From the NCBI GenBank assembly GCA_032718865.1, contig JALUTQ010000040.1, positions 1-64,000 of the forward strand: a stretch of DNA of 64,000 nt, given 5' to 3'. Positions 44,789 to 55,462 of the stretch are shown here, piece after piece. Below the pieces are notes generated by a model. That model searched no databases, had not been told where the DNA came from, and saw only the letters and a list, made by a program, of their open reading frames with translations. The translations under genes were made by a program, and so were the position numbers. Every line of letters starts with the position of its first letter. Within the stretch, counting starts at the first letter, position 1. The DNA comes from Tilletia caries (taxonomy: Eukaryota > Basidiomycota > Exobasidiomycetes > Tilletiales > Tilletiaceae).

Positions 44789-46720
44789 TGAGAGCCAATG
44801 CCTCCAAGGAAGCCTCGCCCGCTCCCACCTCGGCCAGTTCCGCCCTCCACCGTCTGAACGAGAAGGTGCCCACTCCCTCAAAGACCACACAATCGTCCTC
44901 CCTCCACCACTCCGCCGACAGACTCCACCGCATCGAGGCAGAAGCACATGTCGCTCTCGCCTCCGACTCCCCCTCCTCCGCCCAGCAGGAGCACACCCGC
45001 AACCGCGCCCCACGCACAGGTCACTCCCTCCGCCGTCAAGTCCTGGCCCAAGTCAGCATGGGAGCTGCCCACCTCCCGTCTCGCCAGCATAGGTCCTCCA
45101 CAACGCCGACCTGGCCGTCTCTCTGCACTCCCGCCAGGCCGAGGGTCGCCGACCAACACATCTTCAACACCCGCATCCCGGACGAAGGTTGGCCCGATCG
45201 TGAAACCAAATCTCCTCCGGTCGGTGCTGGGCTCTTCGCCCCTGACGAACTGTGTCCGGCTCGAGGTCATCAAGCAGTTTGAGTTGGATCGGCTTTGACT
45301 TCAGTCAGGCGTCTTTGCACTTCTACGATATGGGTGAGAAGAGCAACTACTTCTTGGAGAATATGATTGACCTCGTCGAGGAGCCGCTGGAGTCGCGCAT
45401 CGTCGACTACCTCATGGAGGCTCCTGTTAACGATGGAGGTCAGTTCCCTCGCTTCTTTTCTCTCTCTCCTTCTTACGTCTCTCCCTTCCTGTTCACATCT
45501 TTACCTCTGCAGGACAATGGGGCATGGCCACAAACTTGGTCGTCAAGTGCGTACTCTCCCCTCCCCTCCCAAATCAGCAAGCGAGAGAGTGAATGCTAAC
45601 AAAGAGCCCTCTATCGTTTCATAACAGATACGGCGTCGTCCCCAAAGCCCTCTTCCCCGAATCCTTCACCTCCTCCAACACCGGCCGCTTCAAGAAACTC
45701 ATCACCTACAAACTCCGCAAGTACGCCCTCGAGCTGCGCGACCTCCGAGCCGAAACACCTGCGCCGACTCCGCCAGACCGCCCGCCGGCGCCCTGTCCGC
45801 ATCCGAAAGGGACGCCGTGGGTAGTATCCACTCTCCGGACTCGCAAGGAGGCGCAGACGGAAGAGATCTACGGAATGCTCTGCATCGCGTACGGCGAGCC
45901 GCCGGCGCCGGGATGTCGAGTTCACGCGGGAGCTACGTCGACAAGCGCGGGCAAGTTCCACAATTTGGGAGACGACGCGCTGTCCAATTCCAGATTGAGT
46001 CATACGGGATCGTTCACCGCCAAGGGGATCGTGCTCGCTCGTTCGTGACCCGCGTCGTAAGGCGGGAAATCTGATCGTGACGATGCCCGCTGACTTAAGG
46101 CACTCTTCGATCTCAGGTCAATCTTGCCACCCCCTTCGACCCTTTCATGGCATGCAACCGGACCTCCAGCCCGTCCCTTATGAAAGCAGCGGCCGATCCA
46201 GACACTCAAGGCGGGCATCTCCGTCTTCTGCGGCAGCGATTTCGGAACACGGCGTCGATTCCCGGCTGGGTATCATGGATCCTAAGTTGTTCGGCTACGA
46301 GCTTCGCCTTTGGACTTAAGATGGGGATGAGTAAAGAGGATGAGGCCTTGACCACTGAAGCACAGACGGAACATGCCATGCAGTGTTGTTAGTTTCGGGT
46401 AACGGGCGGGTTCGGACCGGGTAGTGCCGGGTAACGTGGCGTTTTCACTGTTTTTGTACCCGCCCGATTTGAAAATCCTCACAGTCACCACCCGCCCGGC
46501 CCGCTGCTGGGGCAGGCACGACTAGGGCCCGACAGCTTCGAGCGCTGCAAAATCGTCGTCGGGTTGCCCCCCGAAATGCCCGGAATTTTTTCTGTGAGAA
46601 TGCTACCCGCCCGCGCGACTCCGTGTGGCAATTTTACCCGCCCGAAGCCATTATCCGAACGGTCACCCGTTCGGGCGGGGCCCGTACTCACAACACTGAT
46701 GCCATGTCGTAGACTTGAGT
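44789..46720 (+). pseudogene. bleomycin hydrolase (C1B cysteine peptidase), decayed
   Basis: Pieces in three frames follow the enzyme in order: ADQHIFNTRIPDEG, SSGRCWA (the catalytic Cys, in one frame), LTNCVRLEVIKQFEL, FYDMGEKSNYFLENMIDLVE and SRIVDYLMEAPVNDGGQ. An intron-separated YGVVPKALFPESF, KLITYKLRKYALELRDL, TEEIYGMLCIAYGEPPAPG and a final part around 46180-46380 ending in HAM follow. Frame changes occur in almost every block and the catalytic His/Asn region is not intact. A 318-bp MITE is inserted at the HAM codons. The intact family member is a cytosolic, hexameric aminopeptidase. Confidence 0.82.
46381..46698. mobile_element. hAT MITE, 318 bp, with CAGTGTTG ends
   Basis: Ends CAGTGTTGTTAGTTTCGGG and the complementary CCCGTACTCACAACACTG form imperfect inverted repeats. 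The target duplication is ATGCCATG at 46373-46380 and 46699-46706. CAGTGTTG is a common hAT terminus. The body repeats CCCGCCCG/CGGGCGGG words. It interrupts the bleomycin hydrolase relic. Confidence 0.93.
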
Positions 46721-46896
46721 GAATGTGTGGAGAGGATAAGGCCGATAAGGTGCTCGACAGAAATGTAAATTACATACGGGAAGAGACCACCCCACAAGTG
46801 CATGAGACCCGTTGGTTCCCAACTCAGTCACTGAGCATCAACGTATACAGCCGCCCCGGCGTGAGTGTGAGAGAATGAACCCCCCCCCCCCGGCCT

Positions 46897-49192
46897 TCAA
46901 GCCTTCAGGTCCGGAGCAGGGACCGAACTTGATTCTGACGTCGAGACGGCGCCAGATACCGGAGGAGGAGAGAAGTCCGGAACCCGAGAGGTGCCCAGAA
47001 GCTTCGGCGGGCCCTGAACAGGAACGTTGATCCTCAGATCCACACCTACGAACGCGCAGAACGCTGCCGTCTGCGGGTTGACGTACGGCGGTGCTGCACA
47101 CGGAAAAAAGCAGCCCGCAAGAACAATTGTCAGTTTCATCTATTCCTGGTCTGATTCAGACAGAGTCGAAAGGGAGGAGGAGTTAAGGGGGAAACTCACA
47201 CGGCGGTATTCTCCTCAAGTCGAGGTTCCTCATCCGGAGCGACTCTTCCGGCGGGGGCGGCGCCGTCTGTACGAACCGCTGAACCCTATCCACGTCCAAT
47301 GGATGCTGCTGCTGACCTTGTGCCTGCCCATCCACCTCCTCCTCGTCCTTTCCGGAGACAGCGCCAGGTAGCAAGCGTTCTCGGAACCAGTCCTGAGCCT
47401 CGTCCACCCTCCCCGCCACCTCTTCAGCCGTGGGCAGGGGCGTCTGCTGCATGCTGAGGGACAGCCATGGGTGGAGGGCGCGGACGATGTGCAGCCAGGG
47501 CTGGTGGAAACGGAACGTGGGCGAGGGGCGCGTTTGCGTGCTGATCTCCGTGGCGGACTCGGTTCCTTTGGCTGGTGAGAGTGTGAGCTTTCCTGAGGTG
47601 TCACGGCTGGTGTCGAAGTACTGAGTCGAGACAGAAGCACAGGTCAGACCAGAGATCCCATAGCGCAGCGGGTGATCGGGACAGCGATGGTCAGAGGGGG
47701 AAAACGCACCTCGAGATAGGTTTGGAATTTGACGCATTTGCCCAATGCCAAGAACGTCGTACTTTCGGTAGGAACTGCCGAGGACTGGCCATTCCCCGAC
47801 GTCTGCACAGGCGCAGACGTCGCTGTCGCTGATGGCGGTGCCGTTCCCGTCTCTGTAATGGGGACGAGAGGCTCTTCGCTGTCCCCAAAGTCCTTCGTGA
47901 CAGACTGACTGGCCTCAGGTGCCGGAGGAGGAGGAGGAGGGTCATCATCGTCATCATCAAAGTCGTCAATAGATATCTGATTCGGATCAGCCATGGCGGT
48001 ATCGACAGGCTGGCCAGGATGCGATGATGACGATGAGGAGGTCGAAGGGAAAGAAGGTTGTTGTTGTCCGTGGAAGAAGGTGGCGTCGAACCGGACGTGG
48101 AGATGTGCTGAGCACCAGAGGGACGGCTTCAGAGTTTGTAAGAGCTCGAGCAGCGGTGGTGATCCTAGGGTATGTGTTCGAATCTGTGGTCAAAGAGACT
48201 GGGATGTATCAGCAAGCCGGATTGGAAAGAAGGTAACCCCACGCGGTGCCCATCTACGTACCTCATCTGCAAAGAAGGGTTTCTGCTTGATGAGCTTCTG
48301 CGTGTCTCCGTACAGCTCGATCGTGTTGGGCCAGTCGTGGGAGATGACAATATCTGCTTTAGGCAAGAGCTTAAGCCTGGCAATGTCGTACATCCGGGTG
48401 TGATAAATGGAGCGCAGGTCGCTCTTGTTGTATGGCTGTCGCTCGTATCTCCCTGTGGAATGAGTCGACAAACATTTAGTCCTGATGTCTGAGAGTGGTG
48501 TGAAGGGTAAGCGTGGACTTGGGTTGCGAAGCTCACCTCGGAAGTAGTCGTGTTTCTTGTAGATGCCTGAGATTCCAGAAATGATGAGATCTCCGACCTC
48601 GACGCAGCCTGCTTCGCCGAGGAAGTAGATGTTGGGGGCGAGCCATCCTCCGTAGTAGCTAGTAAAGGGAAAGCATGGGTGAGAGTGAATATTGGCTATC
48701 ACGCAGAGAGGGCCCGCGGAGGTCGCAGGAAAAGGAATGGAATGGAATGGAAAATCAAACGTACAGTTCGTACATGTAGTTGCTTGCCTCATGGTTGCCT
48801 CCGATGACGAGGGTGAGGAGTGGGGCGCGCTTCTGTCCGGTGTAGTACTTCCAGAAGGATCCGAGCTGTCGGTACTTGTCCGGAACGGCGAGAGAGTGCA
48901 GGTCGGCGTGATTGCGGATGGCCTGAAGAGGGGGGATCCACCTTGTCAGCCGGTTTTCCAACCGAATTGTAAAGGGTTACGAAAGGGCAATAAGCTCACC
49001 TGGAAGTCACCGCAGAGAAGGAGGACGTCGAAGAAAGCGCCGTCTTGCTTCTCGCGAGCCTGTACTCGTTCGTAGATGTGTTCGAGTTCTCCGTGGGAGC
49101 ATCCCTCGACGGCGACCTGGCGAAGAGAAGAGGATGTCAGTGCGGATCCAAGAAATAGAATTTAGAATTCCGCCTGGCACACGCACACGCAT
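46897..49192 (-). CDS. DBR1: lariat debranching enzyme
   Basis: Eight exons (49192-49187, 49116-49000, 48922-48765, 48658-48537, 48452-48262, 48183-47710, 47620-47200, 47093-46897) give 561 residues with consistent phases. The first coding exon is only six bases (Met-Arg). Family motifs are intact: [103 protein letters not shown] and [11 protein letters not shown]. These hold the metallophosphatase residues (the Cys in place of the usual Asp, His, Asn, His). It hydrolyses the 2'-5' bond of excised intron lariats in the nucleus. A low-complexity acidic/proline segment is inserted after the catalytic domain. It faces the ATP synthase delta gene head-to-head. Confidence 0.96.
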
Positions 49193-49513
49193 CGATCTTG
49201 TTTGGGTGAGAGCAGCAGACGGATAGGCAGAGCGCAGGAGATTCAGAGAAGGCCGGAGTCGAGGTCGGAGTATCATACAATGAAGCACAGCACTACTGTC
49301 CGAGGTAGCGACGGTATGGAAGGATGGATGGATGGATGGAAGTGGGAAGGGAGAGAGCGAGAGTCTGAAGACTGCATGAGACTCTTCCGCTGGCTGGCTG
49401 AGACTCCTCCTTCCCGAAGCTCACCGCCTGCTCAGTGCTCACCTCGACGCACGCCGGCCACCTTCACTCACTCACCCACCCACACACACACACTCGCCCC
49501 TCACTCAGAAACG
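49193..49513. promoter_or_regulatory. shared upstream region of DBR1 and the ATP synthase delta gene
   Basis: The start codons of two divergent genes are 321 bp apart, so both promoters must lie here. The region contains a GGAT tetranucleotide run (GGATGGATGGATGGA, about 49322-49340) and a CACCCACACACACACAC tract just before the ATP synthase start. No TATA element is obvious. Confidence 0.45.
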
Positions 49514-50267
49514 ATGGTCTTCAACGTCGCCTCCCGCTCGCTCCTCGCCTCCGCCGCCCGCCGCGTCGGAGCGTCAGCCGCGTCCTCATCAACCCCCGCG
49601 CTCCTGGCCCGCCGGTCCTACGCCGACGCCGCCGTGTCGGACAAGCTGAAGCTCGACTTCATCCTGCCCCACCAGGCCCTGTACAACTCCTCGGACGTGA
49701 CGCAGGTGAACATCTCGGCTGCGTCTGGTGATATGGGTATCCTTGCGGCGCATGTGCCCTCTGTTGAGGAGCTCAAGCCGGGGTTGGTCGAGGTTATTGA
49801 GAGCGGGAACTCGACGAAGAAGTGGTTCGGTGAGTGTGCTCTCCGTGAATCCGGCTGGGATGGTATGCTGACTGCCCCTCTTCCTGCCCTCTTCGCTGCG
49901 TGTGAAAATGCAAAATGGGACAGTCTCCGGCGGCTTCGCAACGGTCCACCCCGGGAACAAGCTCACCATTAACGCCATCGAGGCCTTCCCCCTGGAGTCC
50001 TTCTCTCCCGAGGTGAGCGCCAACACACATACCAAATGCGCACGTGGGCAGACCGCACGCGTGGCATCCAGGGGATGAATCTCAGCTTCAGACCTTCCCA
50101 TCCAGGTACTAACCCCTGCTTGCTTCCCCACATTTCACCAGGCCGTCCGCTCCGCACTTACCGAGGCTCAGCGCGCAGCATCCGCCGGCTCCGATGAGGC
50201 TGCCAAGGCCGAGGCTGAGATCGAGGTCGAGGTCTACACCGCTCTCCAGGCTGCCCTCGGCCGTTAG
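49514..50267 (+). CDS. ATP16: ATP synthase subunit delta, mitochondrial
   Basis: Three exons (49514-49829, 49924-50012, 50142-50267) join in phase to 176 residues, close to the family's usual size. The N-terminus MVFNVASRSLLASAARRVGA is a mitochondrial presequence (Arg, Ser, Ala, no acids). It is followed by LKLDFILPHQALYN and VTQVNISAASGDMGILAAHV, the beta-sandwich of the F1 central-stalk subunit. FVSGGFATVHPGNKLTINAI and EAFPLESF complete the domain, and a helical hairpin (VRSALTEAQRAASAGSDEAA) ends the protein. It sits with gamma in the rotor of F1-ATPase in the matrix. Strong GC-rich codon use fits a highly expressed gene. Confidence 0.96.
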
Positions 50268-50842
50268 GCGAGACAGGTCAGACCAAATCAAGGAGGGCAG
50301 TACAGGTCGCGCCGGGCTTCAACCAGGGGGGGAAGGGAATGGCGGGTACATGCACATGGATTGCCAGGCATACGACCATAAGTTCGTTGGCGGGTGTATC
50401 GGACTAGATGATGGAGCGGGCGGCCAAGGAAACGGAAGGAACGCCGTTCGCACTTGGCCTCTGTCCCACCGTCGCCCCGACCAGGGAACCTCTTCTCCCG
50501 CCTGCTTTCGCAACCGACTTGCACACTCCTACTTCAAAAGCGAATGCAATACACTCTCATCTGCGCATCCGATCTTGGTGCCCGTCTGCATCCCTTCGCA
50601 GCGCGGACGCTTGGGATGAATGATGGGGTGTTTTTAGGGAAAGCGGCTTTCCAGAAAGTGCTTTTCCCTCTGGCTGGGTGACGATTTTCGGGAGCGTCAC
50701 GTGCTGGCTGGTGTTGTACGCGTCTGTGGATCGGGGTGTTGATGTGTTGTTCTCGTCACTGACCTTTGCTCTGTTGGCTCTGCTCCAGCTCCAGCTCGAG
50801 CTCGAACTCGACAGCGACAGCGACAGCACTTCACAGGATCCG
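50268..50842. other. intergenic, between two plus-strand genes
   Basis: The 3' flank of the ATP synthase gene and the 5' region of the next gene. Several open frames overlap without protein-like content. The frame of the next gene is open upstream to 50678 but low in complexity, with a possible splice acceptor (CTTCACAG, ending at 50836). Confidence 0.45.
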
Positions 50843-52844
50843 ATGTACGCGAGCTCGTGTGCGGCCGCAGCATCGACGCCGCCCAGACAGCAGCACATCA
50901 GCGTGAGCTCGCCCCGGGTGCTCAGCATGATGGCCAGCGCACAGCAGCAGCACCAGCAGCAGCAGCAGCAGCAGCAAGAACAGGGCGAGAAGGAGAACTC
51001 GCCCCTGCGCAGCGCATCCCCCACCAAGCGCAAGAAGGTCGCCTCGTACCAGCAGCAGCAGCTCGCAGCAGCAGCAGCAGCCGATCCACGCTCCACCGGC
51101 ACCGCCACCGGCACCGGCACCGGCACCGGCACAGGCACCGGCCCACTCGCCATCCTCGCCGCCGTCAGCAGGGGCGTCATCCGACACAGACCACAGCAAC
51201 CCGACAGCGCCGCCCCCACGCTCGACCACGACTTCGACACCCTGCTCAACACGCTCGAAGTGCCCGCTGCGGTCCGGGCCAAGATGCTCACGATGACTCG
51301 CTCGGTTAAGCAGTCCATGGTGCGGAATCAGACGCTCGTTGCCCCGCCCCGCGCACGCTCTGGTAGTATGCCCGGCGCCTCCTTCTTCCACCACCACCCC
51401 GTCGACCCAGCCTTCGTCATCGCCACCCCGGGGTCATCAGCTGATGCATCATCGGCATCAGGGGTAGGAGCAAGAGCAGGCCCATCCCGCTCCGGCTCCG
51501 CCAGCACCATCGCTCTCCAACCCCACAGCGCCAACGCGCGCGAATCCCCCGAATCCTTCGCAACCCACCTCAAAGCGACCTCCGCCTCCCACATCGACGT
51601 CTCCCGCATCCGTCGTCTGCGCGTCCTCCTCGGCTCCGAGTCCCCCCAATGGGCCAGCGCCTTCATCTTCGAGGGCGGCATGTCCGCGCTCTGCATCCGG
51701 CTCAAGGAGCTCGTTGATATGGAGTGGAGGGAGGAACAGCACGATGATCAGCTCCTGCATGAGCTCTTGCGCTGTCTCTCCGTCCTGTCGCGGACGTCGG
51801 ACAGGGCGAAGGTAGAGCTCGGCGCACGCGCGCCCGAGCCCTTCGCCAGTTTGCTCAGCCTCGTCTTTTCGGAGAAGAAGCCCGGCGAACTGGGCACGCG
51901 GAAGTTGATCGTCGACCTTCTCTCCGCGCTCTTCTCCATGCGACTAGCGCCGAGCGAGAGTTTGGCGCGCGGTGTGAAGGAGCTTCAGGGTCAGCGGCAT
52001 CTTGGGCGTTGTACGCAGAAAGTCGCCGGCGCGGGTGCACCAGCGCGGAACGAACGGATGCGATACCACCACGAGCCTCTCGTCGTCGCTCCCCCACCTT
52101 CGTCCTCATCTTCCTCCGACTCGGCCCTCACCCTCGTCCTCTCCCTCATCTCCAACCCACGCACACCAGAGAGCGAAGCGATGCTGGACTTCATCTCCGC
52201 CTCGCACACCCCTCGCCCGTTCAAGACGTACCTGCTCGAAGTCGCGGCAGTCTGTCGGGACTACTTCTGGATCTTCTGCCATTCACAGAACCGGTACTGG
52301 GATGTAGGCTCTGTCAATGTGGACGAGGTCGAGAGTCCGAAGGTGCCCGGTGGGGCGACGGGCAGTGTCGAGTTTGAGGCCATGGCGTATATGGTACGTT
52401 TACTATTTAACCCCTTAGAAGGTATCTCTACTTCGAGCACTGAATACTGAACCCTTCAATTCTGTACCATGGCGCAGACATCCCATCTCCGCTTGCTCAA
52501 CGCGGTAGGCTCGGCCTTGGTCGAGCGACATGTCCACCCAGGTCCATCCGACGGCACCTCCGCCGCCTTCGACTTCTACGTCGAGCTCTTCGCGTCCGGC
52601 ATGGAGCGCATCCTAGCAGTGAGTTTATCCCTCTCCCTTATTCCTACCCGCTTCCTTTTCGTTACGGGAAATATCGATGCTCAAGGTCTGTGATTCCCAG
52701 GTCCTCCGGAAATCGTCCCAAGTGTACTACCAACCGACGCACCTCGAGCTGGCCCGGTTCTTCCACCTGGCCGCCCGGGCCCGGTTCGGCATCCCGCCTG
52801 GGCTGCAGGTTTGGCAGGCCAGACCGCTCCAGTTGCAGACATGA
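50843..52844 (+). CDS. formin-type GBD/FH3 domain protein lacking FH1 and FH2
   Basis: Exons 50843-52393, 52478-52618 and 52701-52844 join in phase to about 611 residues. The first 120 residues are low complexity (poly-Gln, Gly-Thr repeats). DHDFDTLLNTLEVPAAVRAK followed by MLTMTRSVKQ matches the GTPase-binding domain of diaphanous-type formins. SPESFATHLKATSA, IRRLRVLLGSESPQWASAFI and EGGMSALCIRLKEL match the armadillo-like FH3 repeats. The chain ends with a TGA at 52842-52844, 20 residues after YYQPTHLELARFFHLAARAR, with no proline-rich FH1 and no actin-binding FH2. It could be a Rho-binding scaffold or the first half of a split formin gene. The start codon is uncertain; the same frame is open from 50678. 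Confidence 0.72.
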
Positions 52845-53287
52845 AGCACCCATCCGCCGCAGTGCCCCCTTTTTTTTTTCTCGGCTCAGTTAGACCTCGT
52901 CGTTCCGCTCACGCCTTTCTCTCCCAGCTCTCTGGGCCGCGCCTTTTCTCTCTATCCGAGTAGCATTCGTTTCCAGACCTGCTGTCTGCTTCCCGCTCTC
53001 CTCTCGCATCCCATCGTTCGACCAACCCAACTCTCCCTATCTCCTCCCGCTGTGTTTTTTGTCTTGTCGTCCCCTTTTTCCCTTCTTCTCCTCGCTTTAC
53101 ATACATACCTCCTATCTCCCGGTATCAACCCCCTGTCTGAAATTTCAGCTCCCGTCACGTAACTTGGCAAAAATGACATACAGCAAAAGTACCGGCGAGG
53201 CACAGGCGCAGTTGGACAAGAGAGAGAAAGTGAATGATACAAGAGGGGGGAGGAGGCGGGGTAGAGAGAGAGAGTGGATTAAAAGAT
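52845..53287. other. intergenic, convergent gene ends
   Basis: Pyrimidine-rich sequence between the stops of the FH3 gene and the potassium channel gene. No gene is seen, and terminators cannot be read from fungal sequence by eye. Confidence 0.5.
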
Positions 53288-53741
53288 TCAGCCTTGATGC
53301 TGATATTGGTGGTACTGCTGTTGTTGTTGTTGCTGCTGCTGCTGCTGCGGTTGTTCCTGTTGAGGTTGGTAGTACTCCTGCTGCTGCGGTTGCTCCTGCT
53401 GGGGGTGATAATACTGCTGCTGATCCTGCTCCATCGCATAGGCGCCCCCACCTGCAACACTCTCCTGATACTGATGACCTTGTCCTTGTCCTTTTCCGCC
53501 GGCACCGGGTCCACTTGGGGCGATGCCCATGGTGTGCTGGGGCTGCAGCTGCGGGGAGGGGGAGCTAATCGATGAGGTGTGCTGGGGCTGCAGCTGCGGG
53601 GAGGGGGAGCTAATCGATGAGGCGTACTGGGAGTGCTGATACCCGTACTCGTATTGCTGCTGCTTCTGATGTTGATCGACATCGTGAGCTGCGAGAGTCT
53701 CCTGCGCGTCGTCGTCAGCGTAGCCAGTGCCGTAGACCCCG

Positions 53742-53774
<33 letters not shown>

Positions 53775-55047
53775 GGGTGCTGTGAGTAGGCGTACGAGTC
53801 GTATGGGTCGGGCCCTCCCGCGCCGCCCTTGTCCGTACCAGCGATGGACCCAGCGTATCCGGGCTGCTCTTGTTGGGGGTGGTAGTACTGCTGCTGCTGG
53901 TAGTCGTATGGATCCGGCCCTCCCGCGCCACCCTTGTCCGTCCCAATGATGGACGCGGGATATCCACCTCCGCCGGGTCGATTACCGCCGTGGTTGAGGG
54001 TGGATTCTGTGTCGCTGAAGAGGTCGACTTCGACGTTGGGCAAGGTGGGCTGTGGGATGGCCCTGCCGACGAGTTCGCCCTTCTTGTTGCGGAGATGGGA
54101 GAAGTCACCCTCGGCCTCCTTGCGCGCGAGGGCGACCTGTCGAGCCATGCGGGACTTCTTCTTGCGCCGGACGAGCTCGGAGATGCGCTTGTCGATCTTG
54201 TGGCAGCAGTATTCCTTGAGGTTTCCCTTGATGTAGACGATCAGGGGGATGTACATCAACGCGGCGACGGCGAGGAGGAAGGCGGAGGCTGCGAAGACGA
54301 CGACGGTGAAAATCATGGTGATGAGCATGACGCCGCTGAGGACGTTGCCTTGGTAGTACTGGTAGACGTCGGAGGTGAACTTGTGTTCGGCTGCGACGCT
54401 GAAGAGGACGAAGGCGTTGATGACCTGTCTCGGGCCGTCGGCGACGAGGAGGCGCTTCCAGCCTGTGATGGAAGGAGGAAGATTGATGAGCGAAGGAAGC
54501 AGCGCATGGGGGAAGATGCAGAGAGAGAGAGAGACTGACCCTTGAAGGTGAAGAAGATGAAGAAGGCGAACTCGTCCTTCTTCTTGGTGGAGTTGTTGAT
54601 CTGGTTGAAGAAGCAGAAGTGGTCGAAGCTGTTGAGCGAGTAGTAGTTGTTCGCCATCACGTTTGTGTACGCGTAGGAGATGTCCCTGCTGCGTACGATG
54701 GCGCGTGCCTTGTGAGCCTCGTACGCGAGGAGGAGGAAGGAGAAGATGATGCAGCCGGTGAAGATCCAGCGGACGTAGTCGACCGAGACCGAGAGCGGGT
54801 TGCCCTGGTCCTTCTGGGCCTCGGTGTAGAGGGTGCCCGTGAGATGGCCGATGGCGAGCAGCGTGATCGCAGTGTAGATGTCGGCGAGGTAGACCGCGAC
54901 GGACTTGGCCATGTTCGCGTACAGGAGCGCGTACTTGAGCTGGGACATGATCCCGGTGTCGCGGTACTCGCGCACATCGATGAAGTCGAACTTGTGATCC
55001 AGGACCTCCTCGCGCTTCCATTCTGCGTTTCCGCCGCAGCAGCCCAT
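53288..55047 (-). CDS. Kch1-type fungal potassium channel
   Basis: Two exons (55047-54540, 54462-53288) give 560 residues. The start MGCCGGNAEWKREEVLDHKF with FDFIDV matches the conserved N-terminus of the Kch1/Prm6 family, and the Gly-Cys-Cys start could be lipidated. Membrane segments are visible: ALLYANMAKSVAVYLADIYT, WIFTGCIIFSFLLLAYEA, AFVLFSVAAEH and VMLITMIFTVVVFAASAFLL with the following AVAALMYIPLIVYI. NNYYSLNSFDHFCFFNQINN is a typical loop. The second half is a long cytoplasmic tail of Gln/Tyr/Pro-rich repeats: poly-Gln tracts, three DKGGAGGPDPYD-like units and two SSPSPQLQPQHT units. The channel should mediate low-affinity K+ uptake at the plasma membrane and couple to Ca2+ influx, as in yeast. 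The tail length is unusual. Confidence 0.88.
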
Positions 55048-55462
55048 TGTTGGCAGAGAGAACGAAGAAGAACGCGGCGGCCAGCGTCGCGCGTGTAAGG
55101 AGAGTGTGAGAGCGAGAGTGCTGTGCTGTACTGTGCGAGTGCGGCGAAGAGAGAGCGAGAGTGAGTGAGTGAGTGAGGGAGGGAGTGAGAGATGAGGTCG
55201 ACACCGACACCGCCGTCGATGGCAGCGAGCGACGATCTGTCGGTTGTCTCTCAGTCTCCATTTTCAAAAGTGCTCCGTTTTTCACTTCGAATTCCGAGTC
55301 AGCAAAGCCCGCTTATTCATTCATTCATAGGAGGATGCATTCATTCATACTCAGCATCAACGGGACGAACGCTGCGATGGAGCCACGCTGACAGAGCAGG
55401 AATTCTCGTACCAGTGCGAGCAGAGCAAAGTGGAGTTTATCACCCCCCCCGAAAAAGTGGGT

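Noticed and set aside
47993..49075. Plus-strand ORFs opposite DBR1
   Set aside because: The minus strand carries every debranching-enzyme motif with correct splicing; the opposite frames have no known content.
50557..51397. Antisense ORFs of 188 and 253 codons opposite the GBD/FH3 gene
   Set aside because: Poly-Cys/Val/Leu composition is the mirror of CAG and GCA repeats on the coding strand.
53059..54538. Plus-strand ORFs opposite the potassium channel
   Set aside because: They mirror the Gln-rich tail and conserved membrane segments of the minus-strand gene.
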